Shown here: piece after piece, positions 44,099-46,065 of the stretch
Layout of the letters: every line of letters begins with the position of its first letter
Numbering within the stretch: position 1 is the first letter of the stretch
Origin: Polaromonas sp.
GTDB taxonomy: Bacteria; Pseudomonadota; Gammaproteobacteria; Burkholderiales; Burkholderiaceae_C
DNA length: 46,065 nt
Reading direction: 5' to 3'
Assembly: GCA_021153985.1 (NCBI GenBank)
Contig: JAJKJM010000070.1
Span: forward strand, 1-46,065
Notes under the pieces: model-generated
The model's database searches: none
Told to the model about the DNA's origin: nothing
What the model saw: the letters and a program-made list of their open reading frames with translations, nothing else
Made by a program: the position numbers and the translations under genes

Positions 44099-45457
44099 AT
44101 GGTGACCTTCCGCCGCCCCCGCACCAGCCCGGGGTCCAACATGCTGACGGTGTGGGCCAACGGGGAGCGCGTCGGCATCTGGTCCATCATCGACAGTGAG
44201 CATCGCTTCCAGTACGAGGCAAGCTGGCTGGAGTCTCCCTCTTCACGCCAGTTATCGCTTTCACTGCCTTTTATGCCCGGAAACCTGCCGCATCGCGGCG
44301 AGGTGGTGAACAACTTCTTTGACAACCTGCTGCCCGACAGCGACGCCATACGCCGGCGCCTGCGCGACAGGTTTGCCACCGGCGGCACAGCCGCATTCGA
44401 ATTACTGGCAGCTGTGGGACGCGACTGTGTAGGCGCGGTGCAGCTGATGCCGCCAGGGCTGGAGCCCAAGGGCTTTGACCGCATTGAGGCACAGCCGCTG
44501 GATGAAACAGGCGTCGAACAAGCCATTGATAACGCAGTCACGGCGGGACGGGTGCTGGGCCAGCAGCAGGAAGACGACTTTCGCATCTCGATTGCAGGCG
44601 CGCAGGAGAAGACCGCCCTGCTCTGGCATGAAGGCCAATGGTGCCGGCCACTGGGCGCGACACCCACTACGCACATCATCAAGCTGCCGCTGGGACTGGT
44701 AGGCAACGTGCGAGCCGACATGCATACCTCTGTCGAAAACGAATGGCTGTGCGCACAGATCCTGGGTTTGCTGGGGCTGCCGGTCGCGGCGTGCGACATC
44801 GCGACTTTCGGCCAGCGCAAGGTGTTGGTGGTGGAACGGTTTGATCGCGCTACTGAAAACCCGCCCGGCCGCCCGCCCTGGCTGGCACGGCTGCCGCAAG
44901 AAGATTTTTGCCAGGCGCTGGGCGTGGCGGGCCCCATGAAGTACGAATCGGACGGAGGGCCGGGCATACGGACCATCTTGCGCCAGCTTGACAGGAGCAG
45001 CCAGGCCGCCGCGGACAAGCTAGTGTTCGTCAAGACCGTGCTCGCTTTCTGGATCATGGCGGCCACTGACGGCCATGCCAAGAATTACTCGATCTTTCTC
45101 GAGCGCGGCGGCAGCTTTCGCATGACGCCGCTGTACGACGTGCTGTCGGCCTGGCCCATCATCGGCAATGGGCCCAACCAGATCAGCCCGCGCCGCGCCA
45201 AACTGGCCATGGCCTTGCGCGGCAAAAACGCGCACTACCACCTGCACGAAGTCCGCACCCGCCACTGGGAAGCGCTGGCAAGGCAAAGCGGCGTGCCGGG
45301 CGCCTTCGACCAGATGGTGGCGCTGGTGCTGCAGGTGCCTTACGCCCTGGAGCGTGTGGCCGACCAGCTGCCGCCGGACTTCCCTGAGCCGGTGTTTACC
45401 GCCATACGCCGCGGCATGCTGGCACAGGCTGAAAAGTTCGTAGCCGACCTGCCATGA
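44099..45457 (+). CDS. hipA: HipA-like Ser/Thr kinase toxin
   Basis: A 452-residue kinase of the HipA family. In E. coli HipA phosphorylates glutamyl-tRNA synthetase and promotes persistence. Visible elements: the N-terminal couple domain (LTVWANGERVGIWS, LPFMPGNLPHRGEVVNNFFDNLLPD), the autophosphorylation/P-loop motif with Ser164 (RISIAGAQEKTALL), THIIKLP, VERFDR, the catalytic loop DGHAKNYSIF (Asp324, Asn329) and the metal-binding Asp347 in TPLYDVLS. All catalytic residues look intact, so the toxin should be active. The stop overlaps the next gene start by 4 bp (ATGA). Confidence 0.93.
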   Translation: MVTFRRPRTSPGSNMLTVWANGERVGIWSIIDSEHRFQYEASWLESPSSRQLSLSLPFMPGNLPHRGEVVNNFFDNLLPDSDAIRRRLRDRFATGGTAAFELLAAVGRDCVGAVQLMPPGLEPKGFDRIEAQPLDETGVEQAIDNAVTAGRVLGQQQEDDFRISIAGAQEKTALLWHEGQWCRPLGATPTTHIIKLPLGLVGNVRADMHTSVENEWLCAQILGLLGLPVAACDIATFGQRKVLVVERFDRATENPPGRPPWLARLPQEDFCQALGVAGPMKYESDGGPGIRTILRQLDRSSQAAADKLVFVKTVLAFWIMAATDGHAKNYSIFLERGGSFRMTPLYDVLSAWPIIGNGPNQISPRRAKLAMALRGKNAHYHLHEVRTRHWEALARQSGVPGAFDQMVALVLQVPYALERVADQLPPDFPEPVFTAIRRGMLAQAEKFVADLP

Positions 45458-46065
45458 CAGAGCCCCTTGACTCCACGGCCCGCCGCACTTACGTTGCCCG
45501 CATCAACCGCGTGGTGGACCACATCAGCGCCAACCTGGCCAGCACCCTGGACTTGCAGGCGCTGGCGGACGTCGCCTATTTTTCGCCCTGGCATTTTCAC
45601 CGCGTGTTTCAGGCGATGACGGGCGAGACGCTGGCCGACTGCGTGCGCCGCCTGCGATTGGAGTCGGCGGCCCAGCGCCTGATATTTACGCAGCAGACCG
45701 CATTGCAGGTAGCGCTTGACGTGGGCTTTGCGTCGGCCGAGGTGTTCAGCCGGGCCTTTCGCGCCCACTTCGGCACAACGCCCACGGCCTGGCGGCGCGG
45801 CGGCTGGCGCGACTGGGCAGCGCGCCAGCAGCGTGAACTTAGCAAGATTCATCAAGGCAACCACAAGCCGAATCAAGACTCCATCATGGCCTTGTTCAAA
45901 GATAGAACCCTCTGGCCCGTGGGGCCGGTACCCTCGTCTGAAAGAACCCTTGCCATGGAAATTGAACTCAAAACCCTTCCCCCCATGCGCCTGGCCTATA
46001 TGCGCAACACCGGGCCGTACGGCGACCAGGTGGCGCAGCTGTGGCAGCGCTTTGTTGCCTGGTGC
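45454..46065 (+). CDS. AraC-family regulator with GyrI-like domain (3' partial)
   Basis: The frame is open to the end of the window (204 residues visible). The N-terminal AraC double helix-turn-helix is clear: RINRVVDHISANLASTLDLQALADVAYFSPWHFHRVFQAMTG and ALDVGFASAEVFSRAFRAHFGTTPTAWRR. After a linker, MEIELKTLPPMRLAYMRNTGPYGDQVAQLWQRF is the start of a GyrI-like/SOUL effector-binding domain, as in Rob/SbmC-type proteins. The start ATG shares bases with the hipA stop, so it is probably translated with hipBA. It may sense small molecules. Confidence 0.85.
   Translation, partial: MTEPLDSTARRTYVARINRVVDHISANLASTLDLQALADVAYFSPWHFHRVFQAMTGETLADCVRRLRLESAAQRLIFTQQTALQVALDVGFASAEVFSRAFRAHFGTTPTAWRRGGWRDWAARQQRELSKIHQGNHKPNQDSIMALFKDRTLWPVGPVPSSERTLAMEIELKTLPPMRLAYMRNTGPYGDQVAQLWQRFVAWC

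Overview
The window looks like a chromosome segment of a beta-proteobacterium of the Burkholderiales, most likely Comamonadaceae and close to Polaromonas. This is inferred from the high GC content, the gene order yhbY / rlmE-ftsH-folP-glmM, the style of the proteins, and a short dispersed intergenic repeat of a kind I associate with that family. No rRNA, tRNA, CRISPR array, insertion sequence or phage gene was seen.

Left part (1-5427): a forward catabolic cluster for a sugar acid. It holds an enolase-superfamily dehydratase (cut by the window start), a DHDPS-family aldolase/dehydratase, a beta-propeller protein, a lactonase-type amidohydrolase and an aldehyde dehydrogenase. Together they fit a non-phosphorylating route (lactone hydrolysis, dehydration, cleavage or second dehydration, aldehyde oxidation). 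A convergent GT4 glycosyltransferase follows, then two small genes of unknown role.

Housekeeping core (7839-22142): glmM, folP, ftsH and rlmE on the minus strand with divergent yhbY, then oligopeptidase A, an exported DUF4124/glutaredoxin protein, rpiA, pyrD, exonuclease III and a 2,4-dienoyl-CoA reductase-like flavoenzyme.

Mixed region (22151-31739): an orphan HlyC-type acyltransferase, DUF3820, a Sui1/YciH factor, a DUF2726-like membrane protein, an FHA protein, an exported adhesin-E-like protein, a CsbD stress protein, a ROK-like protein with motifs in an unusual order, a bifunctional class A PBP and an exported MsrA. Intergenic spaces here are rich in palindromic repeats.

Accessory part (31792-46065): two paralogous 296-residue proteins of unknown function flank DUF3606 and Vgb-like genes. 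Then come an MFS exporter, a VOC protein co-transcribed with a close relative of the clinical aminoglycoside acetyltransferase AAC(6')-Ib, a frameshifted small gene, a PLP aminotransferase, a DUF4396-multicopper oxidase fusion, a TetR/SRPBCC/thioesterase operon, and a hipBA toxin-antitoxin pair overlapping an AraC/GyrI-type regulator cut by the window end.

The most interesting items are the AAC(6')-Ib homologue in a non-integron setting, the DUF4396-His-rich-laccase fusion, the orphan toxin acyltransferase, the apparently permuted ROK protein whose C-terminus lies in a REP element, the triple repeat in front of hipBA, and six copies of one roughly 45-50 bp repeat. All family calls are from reading translated sequence; no database search was run.
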